Positions 23,351 to 33,970 of a stretch of 64,000 nucleotides of DNA are shown one piece after another (positions within the stretch are counted from its first letter, which is position 1; each line of letters begins with the position of its first letter). Location of the stretch: assembly GCF_035222485.1 (NCBI RefSeq), contig NC_085920.1, positions 5,766,001 to 5,830,000 of the forward strand, read 5' to 3'. The position numbers and the translations under genes were made by a program. Origin of the DNA: Podospora pseudoanserina. Taxonomy: Eukaryota; Ascomycota; Sordariomycetes; Sordariales; Podosporaceae. The notes beneath the pieces were generated by a model, which saw only the letters and a list, made by a program, of their open reading frames with translations, was not told where the DNA came from and did no database searches.

Positions 23351-24583
23351 TTACACCCCTTTTATGATCGTATCTGTTTCCTTAACCTCGTCATCAGGCC
23401 TACACAGATACCTGATCCCATCCAGTAAATCATCCAACCACTCCTGGCTCGATTTCATCTCCAAAAACCTCCAGAACCCATGCGGCATCCCGGTGTAGAG
23501 ATGGACCCTGCTTCTTGTCCCTGAATGCTTCTCCAGCAACTTCTGCCACAAAAACGCCTCATCACGCAGCGGATCCCGGCCGCAGATCTGGAAGTAGGCT
23601 CTCTTTGGGAGGTTGTTGTGGTCTTTATTCAACAGGAACGAGATGCGTGGATCCTCGGGGGGTGAACCGTAGATGGCTTTCCTGGTTGTCAGCCAATCAT
23701 CAACAGCGGGCTTGTAGGAAAAAGGTAGACACACCCTGAATGTCAGCAAGCGACTTCTTCGTCAACAGCGGATTCTCAGCATTTTGCTCAAGACTCAGTA
23801 ACTGCTCTCTCTGTTCGGGAGGGAGGAGATGGTAAGCCTGTGGCAAGATGCAGACGGGGATGGAAATCCAAAGTCCTGTTATGGGAGGTGAAAGACCGGC
23901 ATCGCGTGCCTGGTAGGCGATGACCCCGGCGAAGTTGGCACCCGAGGAGATCCCGCCGACAAGAAAACCTGCTGCTGGGGAGGCATTGAGGCGGGTCTTA
24001 GCGTTGGCGGCAGCCTACTGAGAGTCAGAGACTTCAATCTCCAGTTGCTTTCCGTCGAGTAAGAGGGTTTGGCTCACCCACGCGGTGGCATCATAGCTGT
24101 CATTCAGCCCATGAGGAAATGGCCACTTAGGAGCAAGTCGATACCCAACATTCAAGACGCTAATGTTCAGTCTTGCAGCCAAGGTTCGGCAGTTCAGATC
24201 ACCAGACTCCAAGTCGCCAAATAAGAAACCTCCGGCATGCAGGTAGATGAGGACGGGCCGGTTCTCGGCGCTGCCAGATCCTGGGACATAACTCCGAACC
24301 GGTATCTCATACCCATCTCTGGCAGTAATGCTGAACGTGTCGACAGTTATGGAACTGTTGGCAACATCCTCTGGTATCTTTCGTGGCGGAATCTTTGCCT
24401 CGACCTCGCCAAAGATACGACGGCGCTCCACTATGCCGACTCGATCCAGATCGCCAAGCTCGGAGTGGGACGCCACAAACTGAGATGCATAGCGTTAGAA
24501 GCAATTACAACGGAACAGCAAAGCCGGATCTCCCATACCTTGGTCCATTGCGGGTTAACCTGCGAGTAGCCGGAATATTCCAT
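23351..24583 (-). CDS. Alpha/beta hydrolase, hormone-sensitive-lipase-like
   Basis: Four exons, 24539-24583, 24078-24479, 23731-24014 and 23351-23681, give about 353 residues from MEYSGYSQVNPQW. An oxyanion-hole motif of the HSL family is seen as YLHAGGFLFGD (usual HGGG changed to HAGG, about residue 96). The nucleophile elbow is GISSG (Ser about 172), the acid lies in CGRDPLRDE, and the histidine in MPHGFW. The enzyme would hydrolyse an ester, lactone or amide. In the cluster it may release, trim or activate the product. The third intron uses a GTCTAC donor; a GTGTGT donor 4 nt upstream breaks phase, so this join is the weakest. Transcribed divergently from the MFS gene. Confidence 0.82.
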
Positions 24584-25304
24584 GTTGTTATGCAAGTTGC
24601 CGTAGGGAGACCAATGGTCTTTGACATGCTAGCAAAGCACAGAAATTAAGCTGTCATGGGAAAACCCCCCTAATCACCCACCCTTCATGGTGTTTTTGCC
24701 ATATTACAAATCATCATCACCATCAACGCCGTCAACCAAGCGGTACGTACCATCTTACATCAGCCGGAAAATTCATTCCCAAAGCGGCATGGTTTCCTTT
24801 CCAGCGGGCTTTCCATTGCCCAAAAGGGAAACCGTTTTGCGGCTTGGTCAGCAAGAATGGACCCTTCGCGGGTAATTGTGGGGCAAGATCGACCAAGCAT
24901 GCAACTCCCGTGGTGTTGTTCCATTGGCTGGAGGGTGGAGATGAAGCCCTTCAGGCACACGATACTTTTGAGCATCTCTTTTTCCGGCGTCAAATTTTTG
25001 TAGTTTGTTTGCTACGGTTTCAGAGATTGGATTACAAAGCACTCTCGGGCATCCTTTCGGGCAGATCTGTGTCTTTTAACCTATACTACAGCCAGCTCCT
25101 TCGTCCAAAATTTAATGCTCAAAGTTGGCAGGATAACATCGCAAGTCAACTTGAGATACGGAGTCACAACAACGACATAGCTCCATCCACCGAGACTGTG
25201 GTCATTAAGCCTCGAGATTTTGAAGAAGGTGAGTGACAACGATTCTAACCGCTTTTGACTCTTTCTGACTGACGCGTCAAAGACCATCTCCTCTAGTACT
25301 CGTC
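24584..25304. promoter_or_regulatory. Divergent promoter of hydrolase and MFS genes
   Basis: About 720 bp with no convincing coding sequence. A possible 5'-UTR intron (GTGAGT near 25230, CTCTAG near 25294) lies just before the MFS start. Confidence 0.4.
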
Positions 25305-26993
25305 ATGGCCGCCTCGTTGAAAGACGAACGCGACGTCTCGTCCAAGGGCAATTACACCGAGCAATCAAGAAGCACTAGTGCCGACCCCCAGCTTCACGAC
25401 AACGAGAAACAAGAAGGAACAGAAGTGACTGCGGCAGAAGGTCCTCCTCCTCGCGTCACAGGCTGGAAATGGGTGTTGGCCATGTCGGCTGTCCTGTCCT
25501 CCATCTTCCTCTACGCCCTAGACAACACCATCGTCGCTGCCGTCCAACCCGTCATCGTCACCGAATTTGACTCGATCGAGAAGCTCCCATGGCTCAGCGT
25601 TGCCTTCCTCCTCGGAGCTACGGCGACAAACATGGTATGGGGCAGAATCTACAGCCAGTTCAGCTCAAAGTGGTTCTACATCTTCAATGTTGCCCTGTTC
25701 GAAGTTGGGTCCGCTATCTGTGGTGCTGCGCCCAATATCGATGTTCTCATTGCTGGACGTGCCATCTGCGGTGTTAGTGGTTCGGGATTATACGTCGGTG
25801 TCATGAGTCTGATTGCCGTCACCACCACCATGGCTGAGCGCCCATTGTATGTCTCGAGCACGGGACTGACTTGGGGCCTGGGAATTATTCTTGGTCCTGT
25901 CATCGGAGGTGGCTTCAGCGAGTCTGCGGTTGGCTGGCGGTGGGCGTTCTACATCAACCTTTTCATCGGTGCCGTTTGCGCACCCGCCTACTTCTTGCTG
26001 CTGCCCAGCATTGATCCTCGCCCTGGTGTCCCCTATAAGCAGCGCATCGCCGAGATGGACTACGTCGGAACCGTCATGTTGATGGGCGGCTTGACGAGCT
26101 TCGTCTTGGCCATCAACTGGGGTGGCGTCACCTATCCCTGGAATTCCGGCCAGATCATCGGTCTCTTCGTTACGTCCGGTGTCCTATTCATCCTGCTGGG
26201 TATCCAGCAAGTTTGGACCATCTTCACCACGCTCAGTCGCCGTATCATTCCAGTCCAATTCTTCCGTTCGAGAACCGTCCTTATTCTCTTCAGCGTCACC
26301 GCGGCATCTGGCGCTTCGGCTTTCGTTCCGATCTACTTCGTCCCTCTTTTCTTCCAGTTCACGCGCAACGACGGTCCGCTCCAAGCAGGAGTCCGGCTCC
26401 TCCCTCTGATCGTGGTCATGGTGGTGACCATTATCGCCAACGGCGCTCTGATGGCCAAGTTTGGGTACTACATGCCTTGGTACACCTTCGGTGGCCTGTT
26501 CGCCGTAGTTGGAAGCGCTCTCATGTACACCGTCACTCAGGACACGAGTGAGAGTGCCATTTACGGCTACACCGTCTTGATCGCTCTTGGTGTCGGTATG
26601 TTCCTACAGGCGTCCTTTTCCGTGGCGCAAGCGGTGGTCGAGCCAGAGAATATCCCTCCTGCTGTAGGTTTCATCACTCTTGCGCAGTTCCTCGGCATTA
26701 CCATGGCGCTTGCCATTGCGAATTCCGTCTTCCTGAACGAGAGTGAAAATGGAATCGCGGCAATCCTCCCGGACGTGTCGCGGTCCGAGATTCAAGCTGC
26801 TATCGAAGGCACAACTGCTACGTTTGTCAAGAACCTGAGCCCAGAGGTCCAAAAGCAAGTCCTCGGTGCCATTGTAAGCGCCATTGGCAAGACGTATGTC
26901 CTTGTTATTGCAGCTGGGTCGTTGGTTACCGTGTTGAGCTTGTTCATGAAGAGGCAGAAGCTATTCACCACAGCTGGAATCGGCGCAGCGTAA
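25305..26993 (+). CDS. MFS drug:H+ antiporter, DHA2-type (14 TM)
   Basis: Intronless, 562 residues, starting MAASLKDERDV. A hydrophilic N-tail of about 60 residues precedes the first membrane segment. Motif D1 is LDNTIVAAVQPVI, motif A lies in NMVWGRIYSQFSSK, and antiporter motif C is GLGIILGPVIGGGF. The number of hydrophobic segments (about 14) fits the DHA2 group used for toxin export (AflT, TRI12-like). Position between the NRPS and the regulator supports export or self-protection. Plasma membrane is inferred. Confidence 0.92.
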   Translation: MAASLKDERDVSSKGNYTEQSRSTSADPQLHDNEKQEGTEVTAAEGPPPRVTGWKWVLAMSAVLSSIFLYALDNTIVAAVQPVIVTEFDSIEKLPWLSVAFLLGATATNMVWGRIYSQFSSKWFYIFNVALFEVGSAICGAAPNIDVLIAGRAICGVSGSGLYVGVMSLIAVTTTMAERPLYVSSTGLTWGLGIILGPVIGGGFSESAVGWRWAFYINLFIGAVCAPAYFLLLPSIDPRPGVPYKQRIAEMDYVGTVMLMGGLTSFVLAINWGGVTYPWNSGQIIGLFVTSGVLFILLGIQQVWTIFTTLSRRIIPVQFFRSRTVLILFSVTAASGASAFVPIYFVPLFFQFTRNDGPLQAGVRLLPLIVVMVVTIIANGALMAKFGYYMPWYTFGGLFAVVGSALMYTVTQDTSESAIYGYTVLIALGVGMFLQASFSVAQAVVEPENIPPAVGFITLAQFLGITMALAIANSVFLNESENGIAAILPDVSRSEIQAAIEGTTATFVKNLSPEVQKQVLGAIVSAIGKTYVLVIAAGSLVTVLSLFMKRQKLFTTAGIGAA

Positions 26994-27216
26994 ACACACA
27001 ATAGTCGGCGGAGGAGTGGGGACGTTTGTAGGTTTGCAGAATGAGTCTGACGGCTTGTGTTTGGTCGAGAGTACAGTGTGAGATACCTGGTAATATTGTG
27101 CGGGAGGTAAAAGGTTTGCTTGTGCGGTAGTTGGTATCAATTTGAATTGTAGCTTGTATAGATTCGACGTCCAGGTTCCTATTTGATATACAATCTAGAC
27201 CCTTAATACCCCGCTC

Positions 27217-28540
27217 CTAGCGACTGACCGATTCCAGCGTCCGCGACGGACTCCTCGGCGAGAATCCAGGGGAATTTGCTTGGTCAGCAACCGTACGAAG
27301 AAGTTTCCTGAAATCACCAATCACTGTCTCCAGATAACCGATGTTAGCCCTTGCGAGAAGCGATGGCGTTCCCAGCGCTCGTAGCATCGTCTGGCCCTTG
27401 GTGCTGATGGCGTCCAATACCATTGTGGCGTGTTGTACGAGGTCCATGACGAGCATGGCTCTCAGATTCGGGTCGTTGATAAGAATCTCCTGCCCGCCAA
27501 AATTCAACTTGATGGAGCCGTCTAATTCGGCTCTGGAGATGTGGTCAAAACATGAATCTGTCTGCTGGAATACCGACATCATGCAGATCAGGTCTGTGCA
27601 GGTGAGCTGACAGGCGGCGCAGTCGACAATCTCCTGGCAACCCCTCATTACATCCCCGGTGACTTTGATGACTTCGTCGAGCTGCTTCTCCCGAATGGCG
27701 CTTTTGAGCCTGGGAACGAGAGCTGCCAATCCTTCCCGGCACGCGCAGTTGGGCGACGTGAAAAGCTGACTTGGACTAAATGACGAGGCGCTGGCGGTGC
27801 TTGTGACACTTGTGGCCTTGGTGATATTCGTAGCAGTAGTAGTGCTCATAGAGGAAGAGACTGCCGTCGTGGTCGTACTCGCACTGTTGCTGCCTACTTC
27901 AAACGAAGGTGTGGCATATGACAAATCCAGATCTAACGGCGGGGAAACGAGCGGGGAGTGAAAGATGGTGTCCAGCTCAGATGAAGTGGTCTGGGTCGCC
28001 AGCGTTAGCATCTGCTACCTATTTCCGGGCAGGCCTTGGTGGCCTTTCCACTTCCGGTTCAAAACCTACATTTAGACTAGGATCTATTGCTTGCCAGTCA
28101 AAGTCATCGAATGATGGTGGAATTGTGTCGGATGTCCAGCCGGTCATGATGTCGAGCATAGGCGGGTAGGTCATTGTGTCTAAGGGGGAGTGGTCTGTTG
28201 CGTCCATGGCTTCAAAGTTAAGTGATGTCGTCTTGGGTGACACTGTCTTGGGGTCGGTTTGTGGTGCCACAGCATCCGTTGAGGGTTGACGGCCGCTTCG
28301 TTGAAAGGGTTCGGCGGGCTCGGTATTTACATATCTACAGACGATGCCGCGGTTGGTGCAACGGTTGCATTCTTGCCGCCCGTCGCACTTGACCTTGGCT
28401 GCACGGCAGCCCTGGCAGGCAGTGATCGGTCGGCGAACCAACGGAGTTGCACCACGAGATCCTGAGCTGTGCCAATTGCGGATGAAATTGCGCGGGATCT
28501 CTCCTTTGCGAGAAGTGCGAGCGTTGCGGTTTGGGGACAT
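27217..28540 (-). CDS. Zn2Cys6 transcription factor, AflR-like
   Basis: Two exons, 28070-28540 and 27217-27990, join across a 79-nt intron (GTAGGT, branch GCTAAC, CCCAG) to give 414 residues. Both halves have stops if the intron is ignored. The DNA-binding domain is ACQGCRAAKVKC followed by CNRCTNRGIVC, giving the six-cysteine pattern C-x2-C-x6-C-x5-C-x2-C-x6-C. The C-terminal half has the cysteine-rich CACREGLAAL and helical regions of the AflR domain known from aflatoxin-type pathway regulators. It is the likely pathway-specific activator of this cluster. The MFS gene lies tail-to-tail 223 bp away. A 30-bp tandem repeat lies about 110 bp upstream of the start. Confidence 0.9.
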
Positions 28541-29850
28541 TGTGTGTCGGTATTTGTGTTGTACTGCGCAGGTTGGGCGCAAGAAGGGGACGTGGCAGTG
28601 TGCCGCCTTTATTAAGTATCTGCTCGAAACCGGCAACGCGAGCCTTCTCCCGCCGGCATGCACCCGTGAGGCGTGCTTCCCGCCGGCACGCACCCGTGAG
28701 GCGTGCTTCCACCCAGGTTGATGTTACACATGAAACGGGGGGACTCCTGCTGGTTAGGATTACAAAGCAGACAGTGCGAAGTGAGGCACACAACAACCCC
28801 TCATGTTCCATTTTCACTTTGCTTCTCAAAGAACTGACAATAGCCATCGAGTCTCCCAGCAACATAACTACCCGTCAATGCCTCGAATCTGAGGACCCTC
28901 GGTTCCTGCATCCATTGCCCAGATGATGTGGGGCCATCACCGTATTGTGGCATCCCAATCAGGGTTAGGGTTCTCGAGGCGTGGCGCGCACTGTCTGTTT
29001 CGACCATATTCCTTCTATATTACTTGCGATATCGCCCCTCATCGCCCAACACATATGGCGGCCAACCAAATGCGACGCTTTTCCGGCGGTGAGAGTGCAG
29101 GCTAGGAAGGTGCTGTCATGTATAAGCACAAAGCGTCAGGAAACGGATCCGTTTCGTTCATGCATAAGCTAGTGCTGAGATGTCGTATGTGATGCTATCT
29201 CGCAACCAACACTCAGATCCTTACCTTGCCTCCCACGCTACTACCTCAACTCCAATCCTAGCGGGCGGAAAGGAAGCTCGCAAAACGCCTCCCGAAGAAA
29301 GCTTAGCCTGTGCCCTTGTTATTCAAGTTCAACCCCACTCCTCGACCATGCCGCAGGCTACCTTGATCTTGTCCGTGATAGATGCTACAAGTGGTGTAAA
29401 ACATAGGGCTGCGTTGAAGAACAGAAGGATCACGGCAGACAGCACCTCTCATGTCACGCCAAGCCCAGGTACAGCAATATTTCATGGTTTCTCGTACCAA
29501 CCGCATCGTGCAGGATGTTGATCCATTCAGAATGGGGCCCTATCAGGAAGCATCTGAGCGTTATCTCCACTCGGTTAAGATCCGAGAGACCAAGACGACT
29601 TTGTGCGTATACTTTACCAATTGTATTACTTCACGCAGCTTGCATGTGCACCGGGTCTGGCGGTTCAAGGTTCGCCCCGCACATCGACTATCACAGCCGA
29701 GCAGTACGGAGTATATATAGCCATCACCAACGCACGCTAGATACCTTGTTGAATCCTTAACGTCGATCTCGGTAACCATACTACTTTGGGAGACTTCGTC
29801 AACTCTTTCTATAGTGGGCCATAATTCGCCACGCATAATCCCATAACGTG
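28541..29850. other. Gene-free region right of the cluster
   Basis: Contains the regulator promoter with its 30-bp tandem repeat, then about 1 kb of sequence without coding character up to the DNA transposon. Likely the right border of the cluster. Confidence 0.5.
28651..28710. repeat. Two 30-bp tandem copies in the AflR-like gene promoter
   Basis: 28651-28680 and 28681-28710 are adjacent 30-bp copies differing at one position. Each contains CACCCGTGAGGCGTGC. Located 110-170 bp upstream of the regulator's ATG. May be a regulator binding site or a simple duplication. Confidence 0.85.
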
Positions 29851-31700
29851 CGTGATAAGCGAGCGGCGAATTTTCCACGCAACACAACTCCTTCACCTTT
29901 AACACTCAATTCTACCACAACAAGCTATGGCTAGCCCTTCAAACAAAGCCCGTATTTTGCTAGCTCTTGAAGCAATCAATAACAGCAAAAATCCCAATGT
30001 CCTTGCCACATCCAAACTATACAACGTTCCAGAAGCAACACTTCGCTACCGACGCGCCGGTCGGCCTTCACGACGCGATATACCGGCCAACTCACGCAAG
30101 CTTACAGATTTGGAAGAGCAAGTGATTGTTCAATATATAATTAAGCTTTATGCGCGCGCATTTTACCCTCGGCTTTGTTATGTGGAAGATATGGCCAATC
30201 GATTGTTACGTGAACGCGACGCGCCCCCTGTCAGCAAACGCTGGGCTGACAACTTTATTAAGCGCCAGCCAGACCTTTATACGCGTTTTACGCGTAAATA
30301 CGACTACCAGAGGGCCCAATGCGAGGATCCAACGGTTATTGGCAAGTGGTTTGCCCTTATACGGAACGTCAAGGCCAAGTACGGCATCCTTGACGAAGAT
30401 TCGTACAATTTCGACGAGACTGGCTTTATGATAGGCGTTATTATCCCCACCATGGTAGTTACTACCTCTGATGGCCGTGGCAGGGCCAAACAAGTCTAGC
30501 CTAGTAATCGTGAGTGGGCTACAGTTATTCAGGGAGTGAATGCTTAAAGCTGGGCCATCCTACTATTCATTATCTTGGCTGGGCAATATCACCTTACTAA
30601 TTGGTATTAAGAGTATAAGTTACCGGCTACCTGGCGTATCGTAATAACCGATAATGGATAGACTATTAATAAGAAAGGTATGGATTGGATTTGGCATTTC
30701 GATTTCTATACAATATCTCGTATCAAGGGCAAATACCGGCTGTTAATCCTTGACGGCCACGATAGCCACCACTCCGAAGAGTTCGAGACCTACTGCCAGG
30801 AGCACAATATTATTATACTTTATATACCTCCGCACTCCTCGCACCTACTTTAGCTACTAGATATTAGTTGTTTTGTACTATTAAAGAAAGCATATAGCCG
30901 CCAGATTGAGCTGTTAATGCGGATGAAAATCATACATATCAGCAAGTTAGAGTTTCTTTGTGGGTGTAGAGAAGTATTTTTCGCTTCAATTACAGAAAAG
31001 AATATCCAGGGTGGTTTTGCTGGAGCCGGCCTTGTTCCATACGACCCAGAGAGGGTGATATCTAAGCTAGATGTGCGCATTCGAACTCCAACACCTCCAG
31101 CTTCCAGCTCAACCACGGCACTACTTTGGGTCTCCCAAACACCACACAACCCTCGGGAGGCTACCTCACAGTCAGCGCTTATCAAAACTCGGATATCTAA
31201 CTACCAAGGTAGCTCTCCAACATCTATGTTAACTGCTGTGGACCGGTTAGCTAACGGTACAATGGCTGTGATGCACGAGGTGGCTCTTCTCCGTGGAGAG
31301 GTCTCTTCGCTACGCAAGGCCAATGAGGAGCTTAGTAAGAGACGGAGAGCCAAAAAAACACGTGTGCGGCTTGGAGGGTCACTTACTGTACAAGAGGCAC
31401 AGGATATACTAGACCAGAAGGCTGTGGGTGAGCAGGTGGCCCAAGAAATACGACAAAGTGGTGGTGGTGCAACGGGGTCTCGTACGAAGATTCGGTGCTG
31501 TGGTGTGTGTGGCAAGCCTGGCCATAATGCGCGCACTTGCCAGGAGGCTGCAGATGCCTCAGACTCAGCTGTTTCTGATGTTATTATAGTTGGTTCTCAA
31601 TATTGTTGTATAGCAATCGAGGTTAGTTGTGGTAGGCTGGTAGAAAGTGTTTCACTCGCTTATCTGTTTCACTCGCTTATCTGTTTCACTCGCTTAAAAT
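29850..31700 (+). mobile_element. Fot1/pogo-type DNA transposon, broken
   Basis: A Tc1/mariner-superfamily element of the fungal Fot1/pogo branch. The first open part (29927-30499, 190 codons) has a psq-like helix-turn-helix (ARILLALEAINNSKNP...), a CENP-B/Tc5-type HTH (RWADNFIKRQPDLYTRF) and the first catalytic Asp in YNFDETGF. The frame is then broken by at least four stops (TAG/TAA, among them the one at 30497 and others near 30546, 30660 and 30855). It goes on through IVITDNG, LLILDGHDSHHSEEF and IIILYIPPHSSH, the expected DDE core. The last open part (30917-31607) ends with a zinc knuckle CGVCGKPGHNARTC. The 10-mer GATAAGCGAG at 29854 is repeated inverted in the 17-bp repeats at the far end. 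The stop pattern and high AT content resemble RIP. Confidence 0.85.
31648..31696. repeat. Three tandem 17-bp copies at transposon end
   Basis: The unit TGTTTCACTCGCTTATC occurs at 31648-31664 and 31665-31681, with a shortened third copy at 31682-31696. Its complement core GATAAGCGAG is found once at the other side of the transposon (29854-29863), so these are probably subterminal transposase-binding repeats. Confidence 0.85.
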
Positions 31701-32638
31701 GTACGTTAGCTATATTTTTTACCGCCCGTTTTATTTTCGATTTTTGTTTTCTGTCGGCGCTTACATGCTTCAAGTTCATTGGAAGGCTGAGGGGTGTGAA
31801 TGTAGAAGATAGGGAGAGAAATCTTCCTCAGTCTTTGGCAGTATGTCTTCCGAAATCTGCATCGGATTTCCCTGGAAATGACAGTCTGGGTGCATACTAC
31901 AGAACTGTCTACACCTATCCAGTTCCTCCGTATATATATACCATAAATCATCGTGGGAAATACCAGAAATGACTCAGACAACTTGAAGCAAGTAGTACTC
32001 TACGAGTTAGTAAAGCCCAACAAAATGGACGGAGACAGCAACTCTTCGCGAGGCCGGGGAGTTCAGAGCCAGGACCCGTCGGTAAAGCCTAGTGGATGCC
32101 CGAGCTAAATCCCAAGTTCTCTATTGCCCTTCAGGTTTTGGTCCTGCAACCGTACCTCATGCTCTTTATAGAAACTAGCAACGCCGGCCTATTAGCCCGC
32201 CAGATCAACTTCCCTTATCCCCTACAACCCTCCTAAAATATTAGATCTACAGTCGCGGCCCAACATCTCACCAAGCCGTCCACTCTTGCACACATCGTTT
32301 TTGCAGATGGCTAATCGGGGGTTCCGAGACGGAGCGGGACTAAAACAACCATCATTTTGGTGAACAATTTCAACGCGTAGGACCGGGCATAGGAAGAACA
32401 CGCCATGTCACCACTGAGATAAGGCAGAACAGTCGAGATTATTGCTCATCCGCGAACACTGTTTTTGCAACACTTCCTCGGAGGGACGAAGACACGGCAG
32501 TTAAGGAACCCTGAAAGCACGATCGATAGCAGTACAATCCTAAACCTGCTATTCTAGGAGCACCAGCAAGACCGTAGACGTGGTCTAAGCGTGCTATTTC
32601 TAGATCCCTGTGAGGATCTACCACGTCTGACAGCTTGC
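31700..32638. other. Gene-free interval with repeat remnant
   Basis: No gene seen. The stretch near 31890-31945 (TGCATACTACAGAACTGTCT...) resembles 6163-6220, suggesting two remnants of one dispersed repeat. Family not identified. Confidence 0.5.
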
Positions 32639-33970
32639 TTACTGGCTAAACTGCCACCAGTTAAACCGGAACAGCTCGCCCCCGGCCCCAGTAAAGCGAA
32701 AGAAGAGATCCCTGGTGCCTGTGGCGCCGCCAACAGCGCAATTAACGTTGGTCCATGTCTGCCAACCGCCAGTGCCAGGCACATTGCAGGTCCCGACAAG
32801 CGTGCCGCCGGTGCTGTTTAGGCGCACCTCGATCTTGCCGCCCGAAGTGGCGGACGAGACCCGCGCAGTGAGGGACTTGGCGCCGCTACCGAACGCGACG
32901 CCCTTGACCTTGATGTAATCTCCGTTATTGATGGACAACACATTCATACCGCCCTCGCTGCACGGCTCTGTCTGCACGCCCGATTCCCATGCAATGGTCT
33001 CGGCCTCCTGGCGCACGTAGGGGTTAAGGGTGCCGACCTGGGGTGCGCCGTCCTTGGACATGTTGATGACGGGAATGGAGCCGTTGGCGCCATACGTGAA
33101 GGACTCGACACAGACAGAGCGGGTGTAGCCGCCGCCGCCGGGCAGCGCGCCGTTGTGGTAAAAGAAGTAGGACGAGCCCTGGTAGTCGATCACGCCCGGG
33201 TGGTTGGTAAAGCTGCTGCCCTGGGTGGGCATCACGACACCGCCGTATGTCCAGGGGCCGGTCGGGCCGGGCCCGGTCGAGTAGCCAATGTGCTCGGAAC
33301 AGCAGCTGGCGGCGAACACCATGTAGTATTTGCCCGTCCGCTTGTAGATCCAGGACCCTTCCTCATACGTGGTCGGCCGCTCGGCGTTGCCGGAGCGGGT
33401 GCCGAAGCCAGTCGTCGTCAACGTCACCGTGTTGATGTCGCCGCTGTATGACACCATATCCGGGTTCAGTTTGACGTACCACAGCCCCGGATTTCCCCAG
33501 TACATGTAGGCCTGGCCGTCATCATCAATCCACACAGTCGGGTCGATCCCCCAGTTCTCGACCAGCGGCCTGCCCAGCGCGTCACGGAAGGGCCCTGTAG
33601 GGCTGTCGCTGACGCCCACGCCGACGGCCATGGCACCATTTCGGCGGCGCATCGAAGCGTACCAGTAAAACTTGCCATTGCGCTGGATCGTCTGTCCCGC
33701 CCACGCGTTAGCATCGGCCCAGCTAAAGGTCGCCAGGCTCATAGGCGAGCCGTGGTCCTGCCAGTTGACCATATCGACCGAAGAGAAGACGCGCCAATCC
33801 TTCATGACAAAGGTGGTCGACCCGGGCTCATCATGGCCAGTGTAGAGGTACACACGTCCATTGTGCACGAGCGGCGCCGGGTCGGTGGAGTATATGGTCT
33901 GAATAATAGGGTTGTCGGCCGTAGCCACGCTGGCCAGGGCGGCAGTGAGTAACGGCGCTGAGACTTTCAT
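32639..33970 (-). CDS. Secreted glycoside hydrolase GH43 with C-terminal CBM6
   Basis: Intronless, 443 residues from MKVSAPLLTA, chosen over upstream in-frame codons because it opens a signal peptide (about 1-18). The five-bladed GH43 catalytic domain shows its three acids: Asp about 30 (YSTDPAPLV), Asp about 143 (GIDPTVWIDDDGQAY) and Glu about 204 (YEEGSWIYKR). A beta-sandwich of CBM6 type (about 320-443) starts at RQEAETIAWESGVQ and ends FRFNWWQFSQ. The family includes beta-xylosidases and arabinofuranosidases acting on plant hemicellulose. It looks intact although it sits among relics, and its GC content is far higher than that of its surroundings. Confidence 0.93.
   Translation of the reverse strand: MKVSAPLLTAALASVATADNPIIQTIYSTDPAPLVHNGRVYLYTGHDEPGSTTFVMKDWRVFSSVDMVNWQDHGSPMSLATFSWADANAWAGQTIQRNGKFYWYASMRRRNGAMAVGVGVSDSPTGPFRDALGRPLVENWGIDPTVWIDDDGQAYMYWGNPGLWYVKLNPDMVSYSGDINTVTLTTTGFGTRSGNAERPTTYEEGSWIYKRTGKYYMVFAASCCSEHIGYSTGPGPTGPWTYGGVVMPTQGSSFTNHPGVIDYQGSSYFFYHNGALPGGGGYTRSVCVESFTYGANGSIPVINMSKDGAPQVGTLNPYVRQEAETIAWESGVQTEPCSEGGMNVLSINNGDYIKVKGVAFGSGAKSLTARVSSATSGGKIEVRLNSTGGTLVGTCNVPGTGGWQTWTNVNCAVGGATGTRDLFFRFTGAGGELFRFNWWQFSQ

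Noticed and set aside
31648-31696. CRISPR-like array from the 17-bp repeats
   Set aside because: Only three head-to-tail copies with no spacers, in a eukaryotic transposon end.
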